NCBI RefSeq assembly: GCF_014495685.1
Contig: NZ_JACTVI010000005.1
Span: 62,001 to 126,000, forward strand
Direction: 5' to 3'
Length of the DNA stretch: 64,000 bases
DNA from: Streptomyces sp. TRM68367
Lineage (GTDB): Bacteria; Actinomycetota; Actinomycetes; Streptomycetales; Streptomycetaceae
In this document: in pieces, positions 53,657 through 63,740 of the stretch
Position numbering within the stretch: the first letter of the stretch is position 1
Layout: every line of letters starts with the position of its first letter
The notes under the pieces: generated by a model
What the model saw: the letters and a program-made list of their open reading frames with translations, nothing else
The model's database searches: none
Told to the model about the DNA's origin: nothing
Program-made: the position numbers and the translations under genes

Positions 53657-54964
53657 ATGCCGACCTGCCCGAACGGACACCAGTCGGGTTCCGACGACTG
53701 GTGCGAGGTCTGCGGTCACCGCATGGCCGGTGCCGTGCCTCCGCCACCTCCCCCGCCGCCCCCGCCCGGCGGCGGTGGCGGCTACGGCTTCCCGCCGCCC
53801 GGCGGCCCCGGTGGCCAGGGCGGCCCGGGTGGTCCCGGCGGTCAGCCCGGTGGGCGGCCGCCGCACCTGTCCGCCGTGCCGGAGCCGGAGCTGTGCCCGC
53901 AGTGCCGTACGCCGCGGGAGGGCGGCGCGCCGTTCTGCGAGGAGTGCCGGTGGAACTTCCTGACCAACACGGCGACCTCATACACCCCGGCCGCCCCGCG
54001 CCCGCCGGCGCCCGGTCCGGCCGTGCGTTTCCAGCAGCCGCCGCCCGGACCGTCGTACGGCGGCGGTGAGTCGTACGACTACCAGAGCTCGCGCCCGTCG
54101 CAGATGAACCGGCCCGCCGAGCCGATCCCGCCGGGCCCGCCCGGCGGCGGTGGCGGCTACGGCTTCCCGCCGCCCGGTGATCCGAACGGCGGCGGCCCCG
54201 GAGGTCCGCCCGGACCTCCCGGTCCCCCCGGCTTCGGCGGCGAGCCGTCGCGACCGGGCCCGCCTCCGCCGCCCCCGGGGCACGGCGCGCCCGGCGGTGC
54301 CCCGCAGGCGTACCAGCAGCCCGGACCGACCGCGCCGCCCGGATACCCGCAGCAGACGAACCCGCCGCAGCCCGGCGGTCCGTCCTTCGGCGGCGGTGAC
54401 GACGACTGGGTGCTCCCCCCGCCGTCGTCCACCGGACCCGGCGGGCCTGGTGGTCGCGGTGGCCCGAACGGCCCTGGTCAGGGCGGCGGTTACGGCTATC
54501 CGCAGCCCGGCTCCACCCAGGCGCCGCCCGGACCCGGCTACGGACAGCCCGTTACGCCGACTACATGGACGGCGACGATCGGCCCGGACCGCGACTACTT
54601 CATGGCGATGATGCAGCGCTCCGGCCCCGAGGCCGCGGGCCTGAACCTGCCCGCGTACTCGCCCGAGCAGCAGCGCACGCTCACCGGCAACCAGATCACG
54701 ATCGGCCGCCGCCGGCACTCCACCGGCGACACCCCCGACATCGACCTCTCGGTGCCGCCGGAGGACCCGGGCGTCTCGCACCAGCACGCGGTGCTGGTCC
54801 AGCAGCCGGACGGCAGCTGGGCGATCGTCGACCAGAACTCGACGAACGGCACCACGGTCAACGGCGGCGAGGAGCCGATCCAGCCCTTCGTGCCGGTGCC
54901 GTTGCAGGACGGCGACCAGGTGCATGTGGGCGCGTGGACGACGATCAGGATCCGGCGCGGCTGA
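53657..54964 (+). CDS. FHA-domain protein with zinc ribbons and Pro/Gly-rich linker
   Basis: A 435-residue protein. Two Cys pairs at the start (CPNG ... CEVCGH) and a second ribbon (CPQCRTPREGGAPFCEECRW, near 80-100) flank a run of ten prolines. A 200-residue Pro/Gly linker with repeated GYGFPPPG follows. The FHA domain (about 340-430) has its conserved residues: Gly-Arg in ITIGRRRH, Ser-His in GVSHQHAV, and Asn in NSTNGTTVNG. FHA domains bind phosphothreonine, so this is a likely reader of PknG output. It ends the seven-gene set. Confidence 0.92.
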   Translation: MPTCPNGHQSGSDDWCEVCGHRMAGAVPPPPPPPPPPGGGGGYGFPPPGGPGGQGGPGGPGGQPGGRPPHLSAVPEPELCPQCRTPREGGAPFCEECRWNFLTNTATSYTPAAPRPPAPGPAVRFQQPPPGPSYGGGESYDYQSSRPSQMNRPAEPIPPGPPGGGGGYGFPPPGDPNGGGPGGPPGPPGPPGFGGEPSRPGPPPPPPGHGAPGGAPQAYQQPGPTAPPGYPQQTNPPQPGGPSFGGGDDDWVLPPPSSTGPGGPGGRGGPNGPGQGGGYGYPQPGSTQAPPGPGYGQPVTPTTWTATIGPDRDYFMAMMQRSGPEAAGLNLPAYSPEQQRTLTGNQITIGRRRHSTGDTPDIDLSVPPEDPGVSHQHAVLVQQPDGSWAIVDQNSTNGTTVNGGEEPIQPFVPVPLQDGDQVHVGAWTTIRIRRG

Positions 54965-54984
54965 CCCGAGGTCGCGGGATCTCG

Positions 54985-56016
54985 TCACCCCGTCAGGGGC
55001 CAGGCGTACGGCCCCTCCGGGTCGTCCAGCCACGCCCACTGGCCGCTCTCGCCGACGGTGATGCCGTAGCGGTCGCGCTGTGGCATGTCCTCGCGCTCCC
55101 ACAGGGCGTACGCCTCCTGCGGGTCGAGGCTGGCGCGGGTCAGCGCCAGCAGGAAGCGGAACAGGTCGCTCTCCCGGGCCCGGTGCGGCACCCCGCCCAG
55201 CGGGGCCGACCCTGGTCCGGGGCGGTCCCCGCCGCGCAGCGGCACGAAGTAGGCGGGCGTGTACAGGAAGCGGCCCTCGGCGTGCCCGGCGTCCCGGACG
55301 GTGAGCACGACCAGGCCGGTGGCCAGCGGTGTGAGGATCCGGGCGCCGGGGCGGCACTGGGCGAGCCAGGCGCGCGGCACCGAGGTCAGGGCGCAGGTCG
55401 CGATGATCCGGTCGAAGGGGGCGCGTTCGGGCACGCCGCGCGCGCCGTCGCCGGTGACGACGACCGGACGGTACCCGGCGGCGGCCAGGTGCCGGCGGGC
55501 CGACTCGGTGATCTCCGGATCGAGGTCGACGGTGGTGACCAGGTCGTCGTCGCCGAGCCGGTGGGCGATGAGGGCCGCGTTGTAGCCGGTGCCGGCGCCG
55601 ATCTCCAGGACCCGGTCGCCGTCCTCGATGTGCAGCTCGGCCAGCATGGTCGCCATCAGGGACGGCTGGCTGCTGGAGGAGACCAGCTCGCCGTCCCGCA
55701 TCCGGGTGGCCAGCGGGATGTCGGCGTAGGCGCCGCGCAGCCAGCGTTCCCGCTCGGCCGGGTCGGGGCTCTCGCCCCAGCGCCGCTCGTATCCGCCCAC
55801 GGCGCCGACGAAGTAGTACGGCACGAACAGGTGCCGCGGCACCGCCGCGAACACCTCCCGCCACACCGGGTCGGCTGCCCAGGCGCCGCTCAGCTCGATC
55901 TCCCGCACCAGCGCGGCCCTCGCCGACGCGGCGAGACCGGCGCGGTCGCTGCGGACCGTGCCGGACGCGTCGGCCCTGCCGCCCGCGTCACCCTTGTCGA
56001 GCGCGTGCCCACCCAT
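54985..56016 (-). CDS. methyltransferase, protein-L-isoaspartate O-methyltransferase-like
   Basis: A 343-residue SAM-dependent methyltransferase. The N-terminal part, FVPYYFVGAVGGYERRW, and the SAM motifs VLEIGAGTGYNAALIA and VTTVDLDPEITESARRHLAA fit the PCMT family found in actinobacteria. IPLATRMRDGELVSSSSQPS replaces the canonical active-site segment. Many such copies lie near lantipeptide genes, but none is seen here. The ATG is directly preceded by GGAGGT with one-base spacing, so a later start is possible. It is convergent with the FHA gene. Confidence 0.84.
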   Translation of the reverse strand: MGGHALDKGDAGGRADASGTVRSDRAGLAASARAALVREIELSGAWAADPVWREVFAAVPRHLFVPYYFVGAVGGYERRWGESPDPAERERWLRGAYADIPLATRMRDGELVSSSSQPSLMATMLAELHIEDGDRVLEIGAGTGYNAALIAHRLGDDDLVTTVDLDPEITESARRHLAAAGYRPVVVTGDGARGVPERAPFDRIIATCALTSVPRAWLAQCRPGARILTPLATGLVVLTVRDAGHAEGRFLYTPAYFVPLRGGDRPGPGSAPLGGVPHRARESDLFRFLLALTRASLDPQEAYALWEREDMPQRDRYGITVGESGQWAWLDDPEGPYAWPLTG

Positions 56017-56235
56017 ACCTCCACTGTCCTGCGGGACGCGTCGCGAGGCGAGTACCGGACCCGGCCCTTCGGCAGCCGGTGGGCGGAGGTCTGTCGGAAG
56101 GGCCCCTAAACCTTGAGTCCTCCGTCGGCCCGTCTGAGACCATGGAACGCGTACGGCATTTCCCGGGGGCACCCCCGGACCCCCGGCCGAACACGCTCGG
56201 GGCGGACCGGTATGAGATTGGTGAGGCAGACCCAC

Positions 56236-56640
56236 GTGAAGGAGATTCGGCGCGGCACGCTTCAGGAGCAGACCTTCTACGAGCAGGTCGGCGGGGAGGA
56301 GACCTTCCGCCGGCTCGTCCACCGCTTCTACCAGGGAGTCGCCGAGGACCCGATCCTGCGGCCCATGTACCCGGAGGAGGACCTCGGCCCGGCCGAGGAG
56401 CGCTTCACGCTGTTCCTGATCCAGTACTGGGGCGGCCCGACGACGTACAGCGACAACCGCGGCCACCCCCGGCTGCGCATGCGCCACGCCCCCTTCACCG
56501 TCGACCGGGCCGCCCACGACGCGTGGCTGAAGCACATGCGGGTCGCCGTCGACGAGCTCGGCCTGTCCGAGGAGCACGAGCAGACGCTGTGGAACTACCT
56601 GACGTACGCGGCGGCCTCGATGGTGAACACGCCGGGCTGA
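56236..56640 (+). CDS. glbO: truncated haemoglobin, group II (HbO)
   Basis: A 134-residue trHb2 globin. It begins VKEIRRGTLQEQTFYEQVGG, with the B-helix FRRLVHRFYQGVAEDPILRP. The CD region YPEEDLGPAEERFTLFLIQY WGG, the proximal His in RLRMRHAPF and the G8 Trp in DAWLKHMR fit HbO. Group II globins bind O2 tightly and are linked to respiration or redox protection. The GTG has GAGG eight bases upstream; a start at 56212 would add an atypical extension. Confidence 0.92.
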   Translation: MKEIRRGTLQEQTFYEQVGGEETFRRLVHRFYQGVAEDPILRPMYPEEDLGPAEERFTLFLIQYWGGPTTYSDNRGHPRLRMRHAPFTVDRAAHDAWLKHMRVAVDELGLSEEHEQTLWNYLTYAAASMVNTPG

Positions 56641-56700
56641 CCCCCGTCCCCACCTGCCGGATTCCGGTCGCAATGCGGTGAGCCGTCGCCGCTGTCCGAT

Positions 56701-58470
56701 CACGATCCGGTCAGAGCCCTGGCGCTGGTGGTGGTGACCGCGTGCCTGGCGGCGGCGCTGCCGCGTGCGATCGACCGGTACGGGGACGCGGGGCTGCTAC
56801 GGGCCGCGGAGGTGGCGCGGCCCGAGCGAACCAGCGTCCAGCTGAGCGCGCCGCCGCCCGACCGCACCCTCCCGCAGCCGGAGCGGGAGGCGGCCCCGCG
56901 CGAGGACGTGCTGCGCACCGCGTACGACCGCCTCCTCCCCATGGCCGAACGGTCCCTGCCCGTCGACCGGCAGCAGTCCTCCTACGGCGTCGGCACCGTC
57001 GAGGAGCAGGAGGTGCCGGACCCGTGGCTGCCCAGGCCGGACGGGCTGCCCGCGCGCATGGTGCTCGCCGCGCAGGACGCGCTCGGCGACCACGCCCGCC
57101 TGCGGGAGGGCCGCCTGCCGCGCGCGAACGGCACCGTCACCGCTGCCACCGGGAGCGTCGAGGCCGCCGTCAGCGCCGACACGGCCCGTGACCTGCGCAT
57201 CAAGGTGGGGTCCGTGCTCCACTTCCCCGGCATGGAACGCGAGCCGCTCGCCGTACGCGTCACCGGCATCGTCGACCCGCACGAGCCCCGCGGCGCGTAC
57301 TGGTCGGCCCAGCACCTGCTGGGCACGCCCGCCCTGGTCCCCTTCCCCGGCGACCCCGACCGCCGGCAGTACTGGCTCGGCGCCCTGCTGCTGCACCCGG
57401 ACGCGGCCCCGGCCATGCTCGGCACCGCCGGAAACCCCGCGCGCTACTGGCAGGTCGCCTCGGACCTCACCGGCCTGCACGCCCACGACATCTCCCGGCT
57501 GACGTCCGCCGCCGCCACACTGGAGTCCGGGCCCGGCCTGCAGCAGGCGCGCACGGTCACCGACCCGGAACTGGCGGCGAGCACCGACCTCGACGACGTG
57601 CTCCACGACTACGACCGGCTGCGCTCGGCCATCGGCCCGCTCATCGCCGTCGCCGCCTTCGGCACCGGGACCGTCGCCGCCGTCGTCCTGCTCATGGCGG
57701 GCGGCCTGGCCGCCGACCCCCGCCGCGGCGAACTCGCCCTGCTGCGCGCCCGTGGCGGCTCCCTGCGCGGCATCTCAGGACGGCTGCTCGCCGAGACGGC
57801 GGTGGTGGCCGTACCGGCGGCCGCGCTCGGTCTGACCGCCGCCTTGCTCGCCCTCCCCGGTGCCCGCCTGCGGTACGCCGTCGCCGCCGCTGTGCTCGTC
57901 GCGCTGCTCGCCTGCCTGGCCCTGCCGCTGCGCGCCGCGACCGCGCACCGCGCCGTCCGCGTGCACACCGGCCGCGAGGACATCACCGCCGTACGTCCGT
58001 CCCGGCGCCGTACGGTCGCCGAACTCACCCTGCTCGTGCTGGCCGTGGGCGCGGTGGTGGCGCTGCGCCGCCGTGGTACCGGGTCATCCGGGGATCAGCT
58101 CGTCTCCCTGGCGCCGGTGCTGGTGGCGGTGATCGCCGCGCTGGTGCTGGTCCGGCTGATCCGCTGCCGCTGCGCTGGCTGGCCCGTCCGGCGGGGCGGC
58201 TGCGGGGTGCGGTCGGCCATCTGTCGCTGGCGCGCGCGGGCCGTACGTCCGCTCCGCGGTGCTGCCGCTGCCGGCCCTGCTGACCGCGCTGACAACGGCC
58301 GCGTTCGGCGGCAGCGACCTCGCGGGCGTGGCCGACGCCAGCGACCGGGCCGCCCTGCTGCGGCACGGTGACGGTCCCGCTGGCGGGGGTGGAGCCCGAC
58401 AGCTATGCGGGCCTCGCGCGGAGCACGGGGCTGGGGACGTTCGAGGCGGGCGAGCTGCGGGCGGGACGGG
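56701..58470 (+). pseudogene. FtsX-like ABC transporter permease, degraded
   Basis: The long first part (56710 to about 58160) encodes an extracytoplasmic domain and FtsX-like membrane helices: TACLAAALPRAIDRYGDAGL near the start, then LIAVAAFGTGTVAAVVLLMA and LLAETAVVAVPAAALGLTAA. No start codon exists before the first membrane helix, so the 5' end is lost. Near 58160 the coding moves to another frame (PLPLRWLARPAGRLRGAVGH), near 58250 to a third (SAVLPLPALLTALTTAAFGG), and near 58368 again. At least three shifts are needed, and the last membrane helices are deleted. Confidence 0.75.
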
Positions 58471-58529
58471 ACGGCGAGGCACGCGCGGGACGGGACGGTG
58501 AGCGGCGCGCGGGCGGCAAGGCGGGCGCG

Positions 58530-58823
58530 CGGGCGGGACGTGCCACCCTCGACCAGGCCGTGGCCGGCGAGGTCCGCCGCACGGTCGCCATCCGCGACGG
58601 CCGCACCGCCACGGAGGTCCTGCGCCGCAGCGAGGTCGACGCGGCCACCGGCCATGAGACGGTGGTCGCCCGCGAGTACGCGATGCTCGACCGCGCGGGC
58701 CGCCTCCAGCTCCCCGCCGAGTACACCGCCGCCCTCGGCATGCGCGACCGCGTGGCCCTGGAACTGGAACCGGACCACATCGGCGTCTGGCCGGACGACA
58801 GCGACCGGAACGGACACAAGTGA
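58530..58823 (+). pseudogene. C-terminal tail of the partner ABC ATPase
   Basis: The frame reads VRRTVAIRDGRTATEVLRRS and ends REYAMLDRAGRLQLPAEYTA with DRVALELEPDHIGVWP. This matches the C-terminal extension of LolD-type ATPases found next to FtsX-like permeases in Streptomyces. The ATPase core is absent. The piece is fused in frame to a permease segment through a repeated AGRDGE-rich stretch (about 58458-58544), so a deletion between repeats probably joined the two genes. Confidence 0.6.
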
Positions 58824-58857
58824 CGTACAGACGTGATACGCGGCGTACGTGTATCCG

Positions 58858-59535
58858 TCAGCGCACGCTGAGGCCCAGCGCCCCGACTCCCGCCCGGCGC
58901 ACGGCGATCGACCCGTACGGCGTGCGCAGCCGCAGCCAGCCGCCGGAGGAGAACAGCCCGAGGTCCTGCGCGGTCGCCGCGGGCCGCAGGAAGCCGAGCG
59001 ACTGCGCGGCGTGCACCGCCCGCACGGGCAGGTCGGTGTCCGCGACCGTCCGGGACCAGATCTCCCGTCCGATCCCGTCGAGTTCGGCCCGCGTACGCCG
59101 CTCGGGCGCCAACTCCTGTGTACAGGACCGGAATTCCGTGACCGCCGCGGCGACGAGCGCGCGCAGCGTGTCCGGCGCCGGCAGCCCCGGCTCGGCCCGC
59201 CAGCCGCCCCGCGGTGGCAGCACGCCCGCCCAGGGCGGCCCGGTGACCGCGGCCGGGACGGCGGCCGTGGCGGCGGCCTCGTCCACCGACTCCAGGAGTT
59301 CACCGGCGGAGACGGTCACGTCGAGCGTGACCTCGAGGCCGTTCTCGTACGGCTTGGTGAGCCGGACCGCGCGGACCGCCAGCACCTCGAAGGACGGCGG
59401 CCGGCCGAAGACGGCGAGCGCCGTGCCAACCGCCTGCAGGCGCACCGCGGCTCCACGGTCGTAGTGGAGCAGCCGGGAGAGGAAGGCAGCGAAGTCCGCC
59501 GCCTCCCCCTCGTCGGCGAGGTGCAGCACCGTCAT
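58858..59535 (-). CDS. conserved protein of unknown function
   Basis: A 225-residue soluble protein: VLHLADEGEAADFAAFLSRL at the start and LGLFSSGGWLRLRTPYGSIA near the end. The composition is regular alpha/beta without enzyme motifs, signal peptide or membrane helix. Its ATG overlaps the thioesterase stop (ATGA), so it is translated with that gene and EttA. I do not recognise the family, though similar genes occur at this position in Streptomyces. Confidence 0.78.
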   Translation of the reverse strand: MTVLHLADEGEAADFAAFLSRLLHYDRGAAVRLQAVGTALAVFGRPPSFEVLAVRAVRLTKPYENGLEVTLDVTVSAGELLESVDEAAATAAVPAAVTGPPWAGVLPPRGGWRAEPGLPAPDTLRALVAAAVTEFRSCTQELAPERRTRAELDGIGREIWSRTVADTDLPVRAVHAAQSLGFLRPAATAQDLGLFSSGGWLRLRTPYGSIAVRRAGVGALGLSVR

Positions 59536-59966
59536 GCGGCGACGGCCTCCCCCTCGTCGTCCGTGCCGTTCGCGTCGGCGTCGTCCGTGTACTCCCGGAG
59601 GAACTCCCGCTCCTCCGCGGTGAGCCGCCGCGGGCACTGCGCCTCGAAGTCGTACGGCACGATCACCGTGGAGGCCTGGACGTAGATCTGGTCCGGGTCC
59701 TTGACCTCGTAGGCGAGGGTGAACGACGCCGCCCTGATCTGTGTGACCCACAGCTCGATGTCCACCGGCGCGTGCCGGTGGACGAGCTGCCGCTTGTAGT
59801 CGATCTCGTGGCGGGCCACCACCGATCCCTGCTGGAAGTCCTTGTCCGGGCGGAACAGGAAGTTGATGCGGGCTTCTTCCAGGTAGCGGAGGAAGACCAC
59901 GTTGTTGATGTGGCCGTACACGTCCATGTCCGCCCAGCGCAGCGGGCAGCGGTAGATGTGCCGCAA
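59532..59966 (-). CDS. acyl-CoA thioesterase (4HBT hot-dog fold)
   Basis: A 144-residue thioesterase. RHIYRCPLRWADMDVYGHIN then NVVFLRYLEEARI is the 4-hydroxybenzoyl-CoA-thioesterase-type active-site segment with the catalytic Asp. The remainder (EIDYKRQLVHRHAPVDIELW) fits the hot-dog fold. Its start is a TTG, four bases after the EttA stop. The substrate is unknown. It is the second gene of a three-gene unit. Confidence 0.88.
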   Translation of the reverse strand: MRHIYRCPLRWADMDVYGHINNVVFLRYLEEARINFLFRPDKDFQQGSVVARHEIDYKRQLVHRHAPVDIELWVTQIRAASFTLAYEVKDPDQIYVQASTVIVPYDFEAQCPRRLTAEEREFLREYTDDADANGTDDEGEAVAA

Positions 59967-59970
59967 GAGA

Positions 59971-61635
<1,665 letters not shown>

Positions 61636-62016
61636 GAGAAACCGTCCGGCAGCTTGAAATCTGGCAGTGGGAGATACACCCCATCTTGCCCGACCGCTAC
61701 CCGTCGGGGGAAACCAGTATGGTCCGAGGGCTCTGACCTGGGGCTTCGCCGTTGGTGCGGCGGGTCGACTGTCGCTGTCGGGTCGTCGCTGGTCGTCCTC
61801 GGGCGCCCTCGGACGGCCCACAGACGGCTCGGGGGCGCCCTCCGCTCTGGTACCCCACCGATCACCTTACGGCCGCCCGGACAGTGGCCGTCACGGCAGG
61901 CGGCGTGACCACTGCCGCTCCGCCTGCACCAGCAGGGAGCGTGACCAGTCGGTATCGGACGCTCACTGTTGAAGTGTCAAGGATCGTTCTCCGTACCGCT
62001 CAGTGATCCGTTTCGG
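61636..62016. other. intergenic region upstream of ettA
   Basis: A 381-base gap. It holds the ettA leader, and a hairpin-like pair CAGTGG/CCACTG with GTCACG/CGTGAC around 61882-61914. I see no ORF with convincing coding features. The last 60 bases contain the 3' end of the cell-wall protein transcript. Confidence 0.4.
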
Positions 62017-63423
62017 TCAGTCCCGCGTCGCGTTCTGCTTGCGGCGGACGAGGATCAGGGTCGTGCCGCCGAGGGCGAGGAGAGTGACGGCAACAGTGGT
62101 GATCAGGGGGGTGGCGGTGGAGGTGCCGGTTTCGGCGAGGTTGGTGTCCGTGGCGGGGGCGGTGGGGACGGTGGCGCCCGGCTCACTGAGGGTCTGGGTC
62201 GAGGCCCCGGTGACACTGCTCTGGGTGCGGCAGTCGAGGACGCCGGTGAAGTGCTGGTCGGAGCCGGCAGCGTGGACGGCGACGTCGTAGGGCTGGTCCT
62301 CCGGTAGGGGCGTCGTCACGGTCCTCGTCTCGCCCGGCGCGATCGTGTACTCGGTCCCGGCGAGGTCGAAGGTGAACGGCTCGTCGCCGTGGTTGGCCGT
62401 GGTGATGTCCAGGCCGCTCCTGGCGCAGTTCTTCGCCGCGGACACCGCGGGTATCGCGCCCTTCTTCGCCCAGGTCGCGCTCGCCGTCGCCGAGACGGTC
62501 GACTCGCTGGAGCCGGCCAGGATCTGGGTCTGGCTGCGGCCCTCGGAGGTGAAGGCCCGGCCTACCGGCACGGTGGTCGAGGCCTGCACGGTCAGCTCGG
62601 CCGTGCCGGCCACCGCGTCCTCGGGGGCGTCGAAGAACACCTGACCGCCGTTGACGGACGACGTGAGGGTCCTGCCGTTCCTGTCAACGAGCCGCACCCC
62701 GGTCGTGGCGGCGTCGGCCGGCGGCGAGAGGGTCACGGCGTCCGCGTTGGTGTGCACGGTCACGGGGCCGAGTCGCCCGCCGGAGCGGCCGGAGACCGCG
62801 GGCGGGTCGAGGGTCAGCGACGCCGGGGGTTCCGGCATGTCGCGGGCGTTCTTCTCCAGGTAGTCCGCGAGCTGCTCGGCCTGCGGGTCGAGCGCGTCGA
62901 CGTCCGTGTCGTCGGAGTAGCGCCAGATCGCCACCTGCGTGCCGGCGGCCGCATCCTCCTCGGTGAGCGCGCCGCGGACGTCCGCCTTGCGCGCGAGCGC
63001 CGCGAGGTCGTTCACCTGGGGGTAGGAGTGCTGGAGGATCCAGCGGATGCGGCCCGCGTCCTGGTTGGCGCCCAGTGAGGTGCCGCTCCAGGGGGTCTCG
63101 TGATACTTGGCGTCGCCCTGGGTGGGGGCGCGGAGGTCGACGCCGTACGTCTGGAGCATGCCGCCGCCCTCGACGGACATCTCGGACAGGCCCGCCGACA
63201 CCTGCTGGTCCCCGGCGGCGTCGTGGATCACGGCGGCGCCGTGGATCTTCAGGCCTCCCATGGTGGCGGCCGCCCCGCCCTCGTGCTGCGCCGTCTCGTC
63301 CGCGGTCGCCGGGCCGGCTGCGGTCAGCACACCGGCGACGCCGAGCCCGGACGCCAGTGTCGCGGCGGCCAGCCGGGCCGCCCCCCGCCTGCGCAGGGAC
63401 GGCAGGGAGAACGAAGCAAACAC
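62017..63423 (-). CDS. TQXA-domain cell-wall protein with LAETG sortase motif
   Basis: A 468-residue surface protein. Signal peptide (AARLAAATLASGLGVAGVLT, cleavage near ATAD), a thioester-like TQXA domain (about 40-190, with TQVAIWRYSDD), a beta-sandwich region, and a C-terminal sorting signal LAETG, a membrane helix and RRKQ. LAETG suits Streptomyces class E sortases. In family members the thioester Cys is in a YCID segment; here the same place reads QTYGVDLRAPTQ, with no Cys. The GTG start has GAAGGGG six to seven bases upstream. Confidence 0.86.
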   Translation of the reverse strand: MFASFSLPSLRRRGAARLAAATLASGLGVAGVLTAAGPATADETAQHEGGAAATMGGLKIHGAAVIHDAAGDQQVSAGLSEMSVEGGGMLQTYGVDLRAPTQGDAKYHETPWSGTSLGANQDAGRIRWILQHSYPQVNDLAALARKADVRGALTEEDAAAGTQVAIWRYSDDTDVDALDPQAEQLADYLEKNARDMPEPPASLTLDPPAVSGRSGGRLGPVTVHTNADAVTLSPPADAATTGVRLVDRNGRTLTSSVNGGQVFFDAPEDAVAGTAELTVQASTTVPVGRAFTSEGRSQTQILAGSSESTVSATASATWAKKGAIPAVSAAKNCARSGLDITTANHGDEPFTFDLAGTEYTIAPGETRTVTTPLPEDQPYDVAVHAAGSDQHFTGVLDCRTQSSVTGASTQTLSEPGATVPTAPATDTNLAETGTSTATPLITTVAVTLLALGGTTLILVRRKQNATRD

Positions 63424-63740
63424 CAAATTCCCCTTCGAGCAGGACCCGTTGACGTGGGGGGACGGTCCCACCAGCAGATTCCTCCAGCTGCGAGAGCTAT
63501 GCCCGGCATCCTAAGGACGCCGCGGGGCATGCCCGTCCGGGAGAGCGCCGCAGGGCCGATCCGACTCGGAATCGTTATCGCCACATCGTCTGTGAGCTGG
63601 GCTTATCGACAAATCAACCCCGGGTGTCCAGGCGCGCGTTCGCCGATAAGCCGCAGTTCGGGCAGCTCGGCCGCGGCTCGGTCGGCCAAGCCGCTCCGGC
63701 CAGGCCGGCCAGGCCGGCCAGGCCGGCCAGGCAGCCGACG
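63424..63740. other. intergenic region with 9-bp tandem repeats
   Basis: A 317-base gap holding the promoter of the TQXA gene. Its distal end carries the tandem repeat listed separately. A short AT-richer stretch (about 63570-63615) is the likely promoter zone. I see no gene. Confidence 0.45.
63696..63731. repeat. four tandem copies of CCGGCCAGG
   Basis: Four perfect head-to-tail copies of a 9-base unit end ten bases beyond the stop of the SSB-like gene. GGCC is palindromic within each unit. The repeat may be slippage-prone or form a structured 3' end. Confidence 0.9.

Noticed and set aside
54985..56016. Lantipeptide-maturation methyltransferase
   Set aside because: No lanthipeptide synthetase or precursor lies nearby.
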